A DNA stretch of 57,385 nt from a virus. Numbering within the stretch: the first letter of the stretch is position 1; the number at the start of each line of letters is the position of its first letter. The notes beneath the pieces are model-generated. The model did no database searches, was not told the origin of the DNA, and worked only from the letters and a program-made list of their open reading frames with translations. The position numbers and the translations under genes are program-made. The stretch covers positions 1 to 57,385 of IMG/VR virus record IMGVR_UViG_3300021182_000018; one strand, given 5' to 3'. This document shows, piece after piece, positions 16,327-23,693 of the stretch.

Positions 16327-16355
16327 AAGATAACACTTCTAGAAAGGTTTGTCAA
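16327..16355 (-). promoter_or_regulatory. Possible sigma-70 promoter upstream of the 72-aa gene
   Basis: TTGACA (16355-16350), 17-nt spacer and TATCTT (16332-16327). The spacer lacks the AGATTAAA block of the other promoters, so this is a weaker call. Confidence 0.4.
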
Positions 16356-16511
16356 GGACTTTTTAGAGAATTTTTCTGGAAAGAAAAGGACCAACTTTCG
16401 AAAAGCCTTTGGAAATAGTTTTTAGCAATCTTCCGACAAAACAAATACTAAGTCGTTTTTCAAAAAATTTATCACATTCTTTTCTAAATCTTCATCTTCA
16501 TTATACAAAAG

Positions 16512-16540
16512 AAAAACGCCTGAGAAATTTCCCAAGCGTT
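16512..16540 (-). terminator. Intrinsic terminator after gene 32
   Basis: On the minus strand AACGCTTGGGA pairs with TCTCAGGCGTT (11 bp, two G-U pairs, 4-nt loop) and is followed by a T-rich run. It lies about 33 nt after the gp32 stop. This is the expected place to separate the abundant gp32 mRNA from downstream genes. Confidence 0.8.
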
Positions 16541-16572
16541 GTATCAAATGAGTCTCCAATTTTAACTATCGA

Positions 16573-17445
16573 TTATCCTTCACGAAGCTTTCTAAGGAAT
16601 TCCTCTTCAGCATCATCTTCTAATGCCTCTTTGACAGGACTAGAAGAACCACTAGAACGTTCTTGTGCCTGACCAGAAGAACTTTGAGTAGTTACACCAA
16701 GAACCCTATCAAGCCTTCCCTGAGCTTTTTCGAAAGTGTCTATGTCATTTTCTAAATATGGGATCAATGAAATAAGTTTACTGTCAATTTTAGCGATTTC
16801 TTCCTCAGTCCCAATCCGTGTTGGTGACGAAAATTCTGAAAGGTCATAATCACGGACGAGGGAGCTATATCCCGGAACTTTCTTAGAACGAATCTTAAGC
16901 TTGAAATTAGACCCCTTTACGAAATCCAAAACAGGCTCAGGACTCTCGCCATCGTCTGGAGGAGGATTCATCTTATTTACGATCTTAGCATAAATTTTCT
17001 TAGGAATTCTCATCACCTTAATGAGACCGTTATTTTCAGGAGTGTTGTTATCCTTTATAATAAGGACGTTAAGGTAATATGACGCCTTCTTAAATTGTTT
17101 TGCTGTTTCCTTATTTTGGAATGATTCGTCAGTTCCTTCGGCAGCATTGCGGTGCCATTTAGAAGATGCATACTGACATATGGGACAGGCATGAGTTCTT
17201 CCTAGTGTCTGGCTACACTTACCTATGTACCATTTTCCATTCACTTCAAAAGAGTGAGAATATACAGTAGCAATCTGAACGGTTTCATTTTCTGGAGCAG
17301 GTAAAAAGCGAATAATTACGTCTGCCGAACCATCAACTAATTTTGGTTCGTAAAGATTGTTGTCAATTACTCTTTCAAATTTCTTCTTTTCTGACCCTGC
17401 CTTAAGTTCAGCACCAATCGCGGTCCAGTCTAATGTTCTAGCCAT
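16573..17445 (-). CDS. 32: Single-stranded DNA-binding protein, T4 gp32-like
   Basis: 290 aa (T4 gp32 is 301). Coats ssDNA during replication, recombination and repair, and recruits gp59/gp41. Seen: an N-terminal basic segment (KAGSEKKKFERV) for cooperative binding, the OB-fold core with a zinc motif (YSHSFEVNG, then GKCSQTLGRTHACPIC, so H-C-C-C), and an acidic, serine-rich C-terminal tail (EALEDDAEEEFLRKL) that recruits partners. A 105-nt untranslated leader precedes it; in T4 the gp32 leader is the site of autogenous repression. Confidence 0.93.
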   Translation of the reverse strand: MARTLDWTAIGAELKAGSEKKKFERVIDNNLYEPKLVDGSADVIIRFLPAPENETVQIATVYSHSFEVNGKWYIGKCSQTLGRTHACPICQYASSKWHRNAAEGTDESFQNKETAKQFKKASYYLNVLIIKDNNTPENNGLIKVMRIPKKIYAKIVNKMNPPPDDGESPEPVLDFVKGSNFKLKIRSKKVPGYSSLVRDYDLSEFSSPTRIGTEEEIAKIDSKLISLIPYLENDIDTFEKAQGRLDRVLGVTTQSSSGQAQERSSGSSSPVKEALEDDAEEEFLRKLREG

Positions 17446-17550
17446 TTTTCATTTTCTCCATTGTTTGTTTTTAGTTGTCTCATCGCAAAATTTCTCGAAA
17501 ATCATTCTAAAAGTTTTCCAAAACCATTATTCAAAGTCTCTCCATCTTAC
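17446..17550 (-). promoter_or_regulatory. gp32 mRNA leader (possible autoregulatory region)
   Basis: About 105 nt between the predicted start of transcription and the gp32 ATG, with no ORF. A GGAG element lies 10 nt before the ATG. The leader is A/U-rich with short complementary runs (TTTTGGAAAA, TTTTCGAGAAA). In T4, gp32 represses its own translation by binding a pseudoknot and unstructured A/U-rich leader; a similar role here is inferred from position only. Confidence 0.4.
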
Positions 17551-17556
17551 CTCCTT

Positions 17557-17585
17557 ATTGTATCATATTTAATCTTAGCTGTCAA
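17557..17585 (-). promoter_or_regulatory. Early promoter upstream of gene 32
   Basis: TTGACA (17585-17580), 17-nt spacer containing AGATTAAATATGA, and TACAAT (17562-17557). It overlaps the 3' end of the gp59-like gene and gives gp32 its own strong promoter. Confidence 0.85.
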
Positions 17586-18111
17586 GAACCTTTTTAAGAA
17601 TTTTCATCAAAGTCACGAAACGTTTGTGTTCGGCAGTTTCCTTGTCATCATCCTTAAAAAATCTAGAGTATTTTGCTATAAAGAACATAGAGACCATTTT
17701 GTTATCGTAGAAGTATTTAGCTAAACTCTCACCATTAGTATTTATATTAAAATAGGTTTCTAAAGATTTCTGGCAAGTTTTCTGAGAAATTTTTAGAATA
17801 GTTTCTTCATCTTGTTTAATCAAAATTTCTACGTCATAATTCTTAACTGTATCTGAAGACCATTTGAAAAAGTTTTCTAAAAATGTCTCATCTTTTATGA
17901 CACTCTCTATGAAAAATATTTGGAAGTCTTTTTCGGAAAAGTGGTGCGAAAGATACTTAGTATAGAATGGTTGAAGAGCTTTTGTAATCCTAGGATCTAA
18001 ACGCTTTCCCAAAAACCCTTTACAAAAACTCCAGTCTACTTTTTTACCAGAGATGCCTAACTTAAGTTTTTTAATGTAAAGATAAAAGCAATCAAAGTCA
18101 CAGGTGTTCAC
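17575..18111 (-). CDS. 59: Probable helicase loader, T4 gp59-like
   Basis: 178 aa (T4 gp59 is 217), mostly alpha-helical, basic. Assigned from position, immediately next to gene 32 as in T4 (33-59-32), and from the general pattern FDCFYLYIKKLKLGISGKKVD near the N terminus followed by hydrophobic-aromatic FFIESVIKDETFLENFFKW, which resembles gp59 family proteins. gp59 loads gp41 onto gp32-coated forks. No catalytic motif exists to confirm it. It is 4 nt from the upstream gene. Confidence 0.6.
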   Translation of the reverse strand: MNTCDFDCFYLYIKKLKLGISGKKVDWSFCKGFLGKRLDPRITKALQPFYTKYLSHHFSEKDFQIFFIESVIKDETFLENFFKWSSDTVKNYDVEILIKQDEETILKISQKTCQKSLETYFNINTNGESLAKYFYDNKMVSMFFIAKYSRFFKDDDKETAEHKRFVTLMKILKKVLDS

Positions 18112-18115
18112 AAAG

Positions 18116-18496
18116 TTATTCCTCTATCAAAAAATTCAGATTAGATTTCTTCTTTTTGCTATACTTAATTGCTAATTCTTCTCTTAACAAAAATAGATTT
18201 TCTTCGTTAAAACAAGAGAGAACAGTTTTCGTATCAAACATATCTTCTTCCATAAAGTAAAAAATATCTTGCATTAAAATTCTACTTTCATACATATCTT
18301 TTACGAACAAATTGAATCTATGAAACTGCTCATTTTTATTCCTTCTACCATTTATTACGACTTCCATATCGAGACCCATTTGAGAAAGACTTTCGAAAAA
18401 CCTTTTCTTTAATACGGAGCGCACTATATCATCTTCAATATTTTTGTAAATTTCTTTCTTCGGGGTTAGAGATTGTGGCATAAATTCTGAGAGCAT
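18116..18496 (-). CDS. Possible late-transcription coactivator, gp33-like
   Basis: 126 aa (T4 gp33 is 112). Charged helical protein; the central MYESRILMQDIFYFMEED has the layout of the gp33 helical core, and the protein ends KKKKSNLNFLIEE, resembling the C-terminal sliding-clamp-binding motif of T4 gp33 (ending L-D-F-L-L). Its place beside the gp59-like gene matches T4 gene order. gp33 bridges RNA polymerase and the clamp at late promoters. The sequence similarity is weak, so this remains a hypothesis. Confidence 0.45.
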   Translation of the reverse strand: MLSEFMPQSLTPKKEIYKNIEDDIVRSVLKKRFFESLSQMGLDMEVVINGRRNKNEQFHRFNLFVKDMYESRILMQDIFYFMEEDMFDTKTVLSCFNEENLFLLREELAIKYSKKKKSNLNFLIEE

Positions 18497-18514
18497 TTTT
18501 AAGAATCCTTTTGT

Positions 18515-19900
18515 TTATTCTATTCCGGTTAATTTTGAGCGAGCTTGTTGAGTGTTGTTCTTAACATTTTTGAGTACTTCTACGGAAGCTTGATCGACTA
18601 TATCTTTTGGTGTTATTACTTGACTTAGATCTTGAGATTCATCTACGTCATAAATTCTCATCTTAAAATAATCGACTCCGACATAAAAGTTGTAAGATGC
18701 TGGCCCATACCTATTTTTAAGAATAGACCACTTATATTTTCCTGCTTCTTTTAATTCAGGATTTGACATAATTCCAACAACAAGATCTGATGTATTGATT
18801 ACACCTATACTCTCGGCAATGTCTACGATTTGGAGGTCAAGAGAGCCATAGCCGCTTCTGGTAGTCTGGACGGAACTTATAATAGGAAACCCATAATCAA
18901 TTGCTAAACATCTAAGCTCTTCCGATATTAACTTCAACTCACTATAAGTATTAGTATCTTTAGTTTTATTATTAGTTGTCATTAACCCTAGATAGTCTAC
19001 AATTAAAATGTCTGGCTTAAAATTTTTCTTTATTTCATATTCTTTTAATATAGACCTAATTTTATTTGAAGAGACTGTTTTAGAACCAAGCTGTAAAATT
19101 TTTAAGTCGGATTTAATAACAGATTTGATAAGATCGAATTTTTTATTAAACTTTTCTTTAGACATATTCTTAAGTTCATTTATATTCTCATCAAAAATAT
19201 TTGCCAAAACTCTTTCCATAATCTTTTGTTCAGACATTTCCAAAGTAATGTATAAAACTTTCTTATTCTTTTTTAAGAAATTACAAGCCAAAGAAGTTTT
19301 AATTAAACTTTTGCCCATATTAGAACTGGCAAGGATTAAATTCAAACTTTTTTCGTGGAATCCGGAATCAATTAAATTATCTAAAGCACTGATTCCACTT
19401 GGAAAAACTAAATCCTTATTATGCATCGAATTAAAAATAGAATCTCGATCATCTAAAAGAGATAATCCAATACTATTATCGAATGTGAAACTTAAGGCAG
19501 TTCTAATATCATCAGAATATTTTTGAAGTTCATTAGATGGTTTATGAAAATTATCCTTCATATCCATTTGTAAATTTAATAACAAACTCTTTCTGTAAAA
19601 CTCCTCGATCTCACCAAGTATAAATTCTCTATCGAACTCGGAAGAATCATAGTTCATTATCTCTACAAGCCTATCATAATCTTCACTAGACTTGATAAAA
19701 AGTTTCAGTTCATTCATTCTAGGAAAGTGCGTATGTCTTTCCATAAATGATAAAATGTGACCAACAATATGACTGTTAATAGTATTAGAAAAAACCAAAG
19801 GATTCAAATAAGGAACTAGTCTATCTCTTACTTCTTCATCTTTGAATAAGAATTGAATCAACAGATTTTCATACAAAGTTTTAGTTAATGTTTCTTCCAA
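18515..19900 (-). CDS. 41: Replicative DNA helicase, T4 gp41-like
   Basis: 461 aa (T4 gp41 is 475). DnaB-family hexameric helicase that unwinds the fork 5'-3' and activates the primase. Seen: a helical N-terminal domain to about residue 150, PSGISALDNLIDSGF, Walker A ASSNMGKS (191-198), KKVLYITLEMSEQKI (H1a-like glutamate), Walker B DILIVDYLGLM (297-307), and SSVQTTRSGYGS as the H3 sensor glutamine. Downstream of a 133-aa gene in the operon started by the promoter at 20327-20355. Confidence 0.92.
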   Translation of the reverse strand: MEETLTKTLYENLLIQFLFKDEEVRDRLVPYLNPLVFSNTINSHIVGHILSFMERHTHFPRMNELKLFIKSSEDYDRLVEIMNYDSSEFDREFILGEIEEFYRKSLLLNLQMDMKDNFHKPSNELQKYSDDIRTALSFTFDNSIGLSLLDDRDSIFNSMHNKDLVFPSGISALDNLIDSGFHEKSLNLILASSNMGKSLIKTSLACNFLKKNKKVLYITLEMSEQKIMERVLANIFDENINELKNMSKEKFNKKFDLIKSVIKSDLKILQLGSKTVSSNKIRSILKEYEIKKNFKPDILIVDYLGLMTTNNKTKDTNTYSELKLISEELRCLAIDYGFPIISSVQTTRSGYGSLDLQIVDIAESIGVINTSDLVVGIMSNPELKEAGKYKWSILKNRYGPASYNFYVGVDYFKMRIYDVDESQDLSQVITPKDIVDQASVEVLKNVKNNTQQARSKLTGIE

Positions 19901-19909
19901 AGATATCTC

Positions 19910-20311
19910 CTAAACCCTATCAACCAAGGTCGTTTGAAACTCATAAGAATTATTATAAAAAGCTTGCAGAAAGATCGAATTAAACTCCGGCAAACCTTGA
20001 GCAAATTTGTAACCATGTTTCTCTAAATTTTCTACAATAATCTTTCCTATATCATTCCTGTTCAAATTGTCTACATCAAAAATCTCTGAAAGTTTAACCG
20101 AATCATTTCCAATTTTTATTTCAAAGTTTACACCAATCTTCAAAGACTTTTCCGAATAGATTTCCTTTACCTTAGAAGGCTTTTGGAAAACATTTGGAAA
20201 CATCGGATTATTTTTCTCTACGGTAGGCCAGATTCGGAAAACGTTTGGAGAATCTTTTCGGAAAAATCTCCACATAGCTATTTCAGAATCTTTTCTTAAA
20301 AGTTCTATCAT
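19910..20311 (-). CDS. Hypothetical 133-aa protein of the helicase operon
   Basis: N terminus rich in aromatic and basic residues (MWRFFRKDSPNVFRIW), then an alpha/beta C-terminal part. Not recognised. It is the first gene after the early promoter and is followed after 9 nt by gene 41, so a role in replication or its regulation is plausible. Shine-Dalgarno AGAGGA lies 4-9 nt before the ATG; the ATG overlaps the endonuclease stop (ATGA). Confidence 0.6.
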   Translation of the reverse strand: MIELLRKDSEIAMWRFFRKDSPNVFRIWPTVEKNNPMFPNVFQKPSKVKEIYSEKSLKIGVNFEIKIGNDSVKLSEIFDVDNLNRNDIGKIIVENLEKHGYKFAQGLPEFNSIFLQAFYNNSYEFQTTLVDRV

Positions 20312-21981
20312 AAGTCCTCTAGAGATATTGTAACATCTTTAATGTAGACTGTCAAGGAAGATTTGGTCAACCTTGACAGACTGTTTTTCGAAGGATATTT
20401 CGGAAAAGGTTTTAGAAAACTTTCAAGATAATATTCTCTAACGTTTAAGTAATTTGATTCTTTATTTTGTTCAATGTTTTCCGAAACATCTAATTCAATT
20501 TTTAAAGTATTTTTCAAAAAATCTATAAGCATATTTTCTGGAGATTTTTCGAAATATGGTATACAAAGAAGAGGTATTTGATTGGTTCCGCAATATGTCT
20601 TTTTGATGGTGTCTCTTGCCTGTCGTTCTTTTAATTCCTCTTCCATTTCTTCTAAGGTCATGCTAGAAGTAAAATCGGTAGGAATATAATGTTGTTCTCC
20701 ATGATATTCAACAAGTCCTAATAATTTTTCGCGATCATCTAAAATACCAAAATCAAACGGCAATGGAAGTATATTTTTACAGTCTAGGAATTTATATTGT
20801 GGTTCGTTTTTCATATTATACTTTTTTAATAGTTTTAATATCTTTCGTTCGCCCTGAGACATATTACAAGTAGGACATCCACAGCCGGCTAAATGGTCAT
20901 GTGGAACTTGCCAGAATGGACCATGTTTTTCGCAAATTATCATTAAAGGAGTTTTTGAATTTACATAAGTTGCAGAAATATACGAATAACCCTCTCCATG
21001 TTCTTCAATAGCATCGTCTATAAATTCCAGAGTAGTTTTTAATTGATTCCCATAACATTTTCGACAACCAGCACCTTGACTAGTATGAGAATTCGGAGTT
21101 TGATAAAAAGCACCATGATCTGGGCATATAATTTTAATTTTTGTTTTGCTTCCAACATATTCATCAGGATACTCATATTGGTCACCATGAACTTTCCTAG
21201 CTTCTGTTAAAAACGATTTAGTATCAAAAATTGGTCTAGAGCACTGCGAACAACCTTCGCCAAATGTGTGTTTGCTTGGAGCTTGATAAAATGGGCCATG
21301 CTCAGGACATATAATTTTAATTTTTATTTCCGAACCTTTGTATTCTTCTGGGTATTCGTATTTGTCTCCGTGTTCTTCTCTAGCATCTATTAAAAATTCT
21401 TCGTGAGTTTTCTTTTTTGTTCCGCCACATTCATCGCAACCATGTCCTCTTAAGTGATCGCTTGCTGTTTGTAAAAATGTTCCGTGTGTTGGACATTCAA
21501 TTTCTATTTTATTATTCGCACCAGTGTATAATCCAACATATTTATATTTGTTTTCGTGTTTATCGCTGGCCTGTTTAACATATTCTTCGTGAGTTTTCTT
21601 TTTTGGTTTTGCGCAAAAAGGGCATCCACAACCATTGGTATGCATATATGGTTTTAGAAAAAACTCACCATGTTCTGGACATATGATACGAATTGGTTTA
21701 TGAGAACCTAAATAATCATCAGGATATTTATATTTGCTATCATGAACAAAATTAGCATCTATTATAAACTGCTCTGTAGTTTTTCTTAAATTTCCGCCAC
21801 AAACTTGACAACCATGTCCTGCTAAATGATGCCCGGCGTTACATAAAAATTCTCCATGATCTGGACAAATTATTTTAATATATTTCGAAGAACCTTGATA
21901 TTCCTCTGGATATGAATAAAAGAAATTAAATTTATTGTTAACTCTTTCTAAAAATTCAATGTTAGTTATTTTCTTAGCCAT
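20308..21981 (-). CDS. Homing-type endonuclease with six DUF723-like zinc repeats and Vsr-like nuclease domain
   Basis: 557 aa. Six tandem modules of about 60 residues (to about residue 375) each have the form C-x-x-H-G-x-F ... H ... G-C-x-x-C (for example CPDHGEF then HGCQVCGG), as in DUF723, and presumably bind zinc and DNA. The C-terminal domain begins GERKILKLLKKYN and has LPFDFGILDD and LVEYHGEQHYIP, the D/E-x-H arrangement of Vsr/EDxHD-type nucleases used by phage homing endonucleases. It sits as a free-standing insertion between uvsX and the helicase operon. Its last codons contain the early promoter of the downstream operon. A structured 93-nt leader lies upstream. Confidence 0.75.
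   Translation of the reverse strand: MAKKITNIEFLERVNNKFNFFYSYPEEYQGSSKYIKIICPDHGEFLCNAGHHLAGHGCQVCGGNLRKTTEQFIIDANFVHDSKYKYPDDYLGSHKPIRIICPEHGEFFLKPYMHTNGCGCPFCAKPKKKTHEEYVKQASDKHENKYKYVGLYTGANNKIEIECPTHGTFLQTASDHLRGHGCDECGGTKKKTHEEFLIDAREEHGDKYEYPEEYKGSEIKIKIICPEHGPFYQAPSKHTFGEGCSQCSRPIFDTKSFLTEARKVHGDQYEYPDEYVGSKTKIKIICPDHGAFYQTPNSHTSQGAGCRKCYGNQLKTTLEFIDDAIEEHGEGYSYISATYVNSKTPLMIICEKHGPFWQVPHDHLAGCGCPTCNMSQGERKILKLLKKYNMKNEPQYKFLDCKNILPLPFDFGILDDREKLLGLVEYHGEQHYIPTDFTSSMTLEEMEEELKERQARDTIKKTYCGTNQIPLLCIPYFEKSPENMLIDFLKNTLKIELDVSENIEQNKESNYLNVREYYLESFLKPFPKYPSKNSLSRLTKSSLTVYIKDVTISLEDL
20327..20355 (-). promoter_or_regulatory. Early promoter of the 133-aa/41/33/59 operon
   Basis: TTGACA (20355-20350), 17-nt spacer with ACATTAAAGATG, TACAAT (20332-20327). 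It lies wholly inside the 3' coding end of the endonuclease gene; transcription would start at about 20320, 9 nt before the next ATG. Confidence 0.82.
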
Positions 21982-22001
21982 TTTAATATAATCCTAAGAG
22001 A

Positions 22002-22046
22002 TTGGTTTGTTTTCTATAGCGCGAGATTTCTCTCAAAACAAACCAA
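22002..22046 (-). promoter_or_regulatory. Long-range hairpin in the endonuclease leader
   Basis: On the minus strand TTGGTTTGTTTT and AAAACAAACCAA form a perfect 12-bp stem. The loop holds a nested GAGA-GAAA-TCTC hairpin with a GNRA tetraloop. There is no T run after it, so it is not a standard terminator. It lies between uvsX and the endonuclease, ending 11 nt before the AGGA-type ribosome-binding site, and may regulate the endonuclease or protect the uvsX mRNA end. Confidence 0.65.
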
Positions 22047-22074
22047 CCTGCTATAGAAGATCTGTTTCTATTAT

Positions 22075-23226
22075 TTAGGGTTCTTCTCCTTCATCGACAA
22101 ATACAAGATTCTGAGCAACTACAGTATTATCCTCTTCTACATTTAGAGAATCTTTTGAATGTTTTCCTAATTGATACATACATTCAATTCTATAAATTAA
22201 ATCGGTTTCCTTAAAAATAGTTTGCCAAAATTCTTCAGCATCATCAATATCCTTTTCTAACACTTTCAAAACATTTCCTGAAATAGTTTGATATTGATAA
22301 GCATTTCGTTTCCCTTCTTTAGCCTTATCTATGATGCCCAAATCAACTGCAATAACATCTAATCCAGAATACTTTGACATACTCCCATCCCACTTAATCG
22401 AAAATGGTATTACGGTTCCTTCTTTAACGTCTCTAGATTTATTAACTTTAAGAAGAAATTTATATCCAACATGGGTTTCTCCTTCCTTAAGCTTTTGTTT
22501 AGTCGTTACGAAAATACTATTACTAGCCAAAACCGAACCTTGACCCCCTCCAATAACGACGCTGGGATAAAAAGTTGAAATATCATTGTAAATATGGTTA
22601 ATTACTATTGTCGGAATTTTCTTCAAACAAATTTTTGGAGTAATTATTCTAAATAATGACTTCAAACTTTTTGGTCTCGATAAATCAAGAGCTGACTTCA
22701 TATTTTCTGCATCATTTAATTCTTTTAGAGAACTAGAAAGTCCCAAAGAATCAATACCAAAAATCACTTTATCGTCAATAGTTAACATGTCTAATTGTTT
22801 TACCATTTCAAATTTTAATTCTTCTATTGATTGAAATGGAAGATGCACCACAGAATTTGGGTCTATATCAAATAATTCGAAGTAAGATTTTCTAGTTCCA
22901 AATTCATTATCAAAAAATAAAAATAACGACCCTGGATTTGCTTTCAAATATGCACTAGCCAAAAGTAACATAAACGAAGACTTAAACGTTTTAGATACCC
23001 CACAAAATTGAATAATTCCAGGAGTAATCCCACCATCTAGCAATTTTCCCTTAAGAGCAACATTCATCATGGGGTAGTCTGTTGGAATTGGCTTATCTTC
23101 ATCTAATATTTGAGACTCTGATAATTTACAAGCCAGAGGTATACTACTATTCTTCAAAATACGATCCATCAAACTCGCAGCTTTCCCCATTCCACCGATT
23201 TCTTTTTCTTTCTTTTCTTTAGCCAT
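22075..23226 (-). CDS. uvsX: Recombinase, T4 UvsX-like (RecA family)
   Basis: 383 aa from the preferred start (T4 UvsX is 391). Forms the presynaptic filament and promotes strand exchange for recombination-dependent replication. Seen: CGVSKTFKSS as Walker A (about residues 75-84), SLFLFFDNEFGTRKSYF, KVIFGIDSLGLSSS as Walker B, SLKSLFRIITP and IVINHIYND, followed by GGGQGSVLASNS. The ATG at 23226 has AAGGAG 9 nt upstream and is preferred over a TTG at 23256. Confidence 0.93.
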   Translation of the reverse strand: MAKEKKEKEIGGMGKAASLMDRILKNSSIPLACKLSESQILDEDKPIPTDYPMMNVALKGKLLDGGITPGIIQFCGVSKTFKSSFMLLLASAYLKANPGSLFLFFDNEFGTRKSYFELFDIDPNSVVHLPFQSIEELKFEMVKQLDMLTIDDKVIFGIDSLGLSSSLKELNDAENMKSALDLSRPKSLKSLFRIITPKICLKKIPTIVINHIYNDISTFYPSVVIGGGQGSVLASNSIFVTTKQKLKEGETHVGYKFLLKVNKSRDVKEGTVIPFSIKWDGSMSKYSGLDVIAVDLGIIDKAKEGKRNAYQYQTISGNVLKVLEKDIDDAEEFWQTIFKETDLIYRIECMYQLGKHSKDSLNVEEDNTVVAQNLVFVDEGEEP

Positions 23227-23313
23227 TTCGAAAATTCTCCTTAAAAGTTTACGCAAAAGTTTTCACAAAAATTTCTCTAAAAACAATTCAAATTATGATT
23301 CCATTTGTTTATA

Positions 23314-23457
23314 TTCATATGGTCTTGACAAAGCATATGCTAAAGCCATTGGTGGTTGCATTGCAGAAACACCAACAATAGGTAAAGCAAATTCCGGAAA
23401 ATAAAAATTTACATTAACGTTAATTCTCTTTTCTTTTGTTCTGTATTTTTTGCTCAT
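23314..23457 (-). CDS. Hypothetical 47-aa protein
   Basis: Frame MSKKYRTKEKRINVNVNFYF ... MQPPMALSICFVKTI. Starts with an ATGA overlap on the preceding 79-aa gene and has AGGA at a suitable distance, so translation by coupling is likely. Basic N terminus, hydrophobic C terminus. No family recognised. Confidence 0.5.
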
Positions 23458-23693
23458 TTTCTATTTCCTACAGTTATTATTTCTTTAACTCCAAATTCTT
23501 TCAAATATTTTCTAAACATATTTCCAGCATGTGTCAAATACTGTTGTTCTTTTTGTGGTGGGAAGTTTGGAAGAGGGATTTGAACTATTAGAACATCACC
23601 AACTTTTTCAAAAAACCATTTAGAATAATTTTCAGAAATCTTATTAGCAAGGTTTTCGAAAAGATTATCTAAAAGTTTTTCAAATATTTTCAT
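23454..23693 (-). CDS. Hypothetical 79-aa protein
   Basis: N-terminal amphipathic helix (MKIFEKLLDNLFENLANKI), then beta-type segment GDVLIVQIPLPNFPPQ. No family recognised. Start codon shares one base with the DNA polymerase stop codon (TAATG), so it is co-translated with gene 43. Confidence 0.6.
   Translation of the reverse strand: MKIFEKLLDNLFENLANKISENYSKWFFEKVGDVLIVQIPLPNFPPQKEQQYLTHAGNMFRKYLKEFGVKEIITVGNRK

Noticed and set aside
19008-19526. 172-codon plus-strand frame opposite gene 41
   Set aside because: It is antisense to the conserved helicase core, has no ribosome-binding site and its protein is a low-complexity Ser/Leu/Phe sequence typical of a shadow frame.
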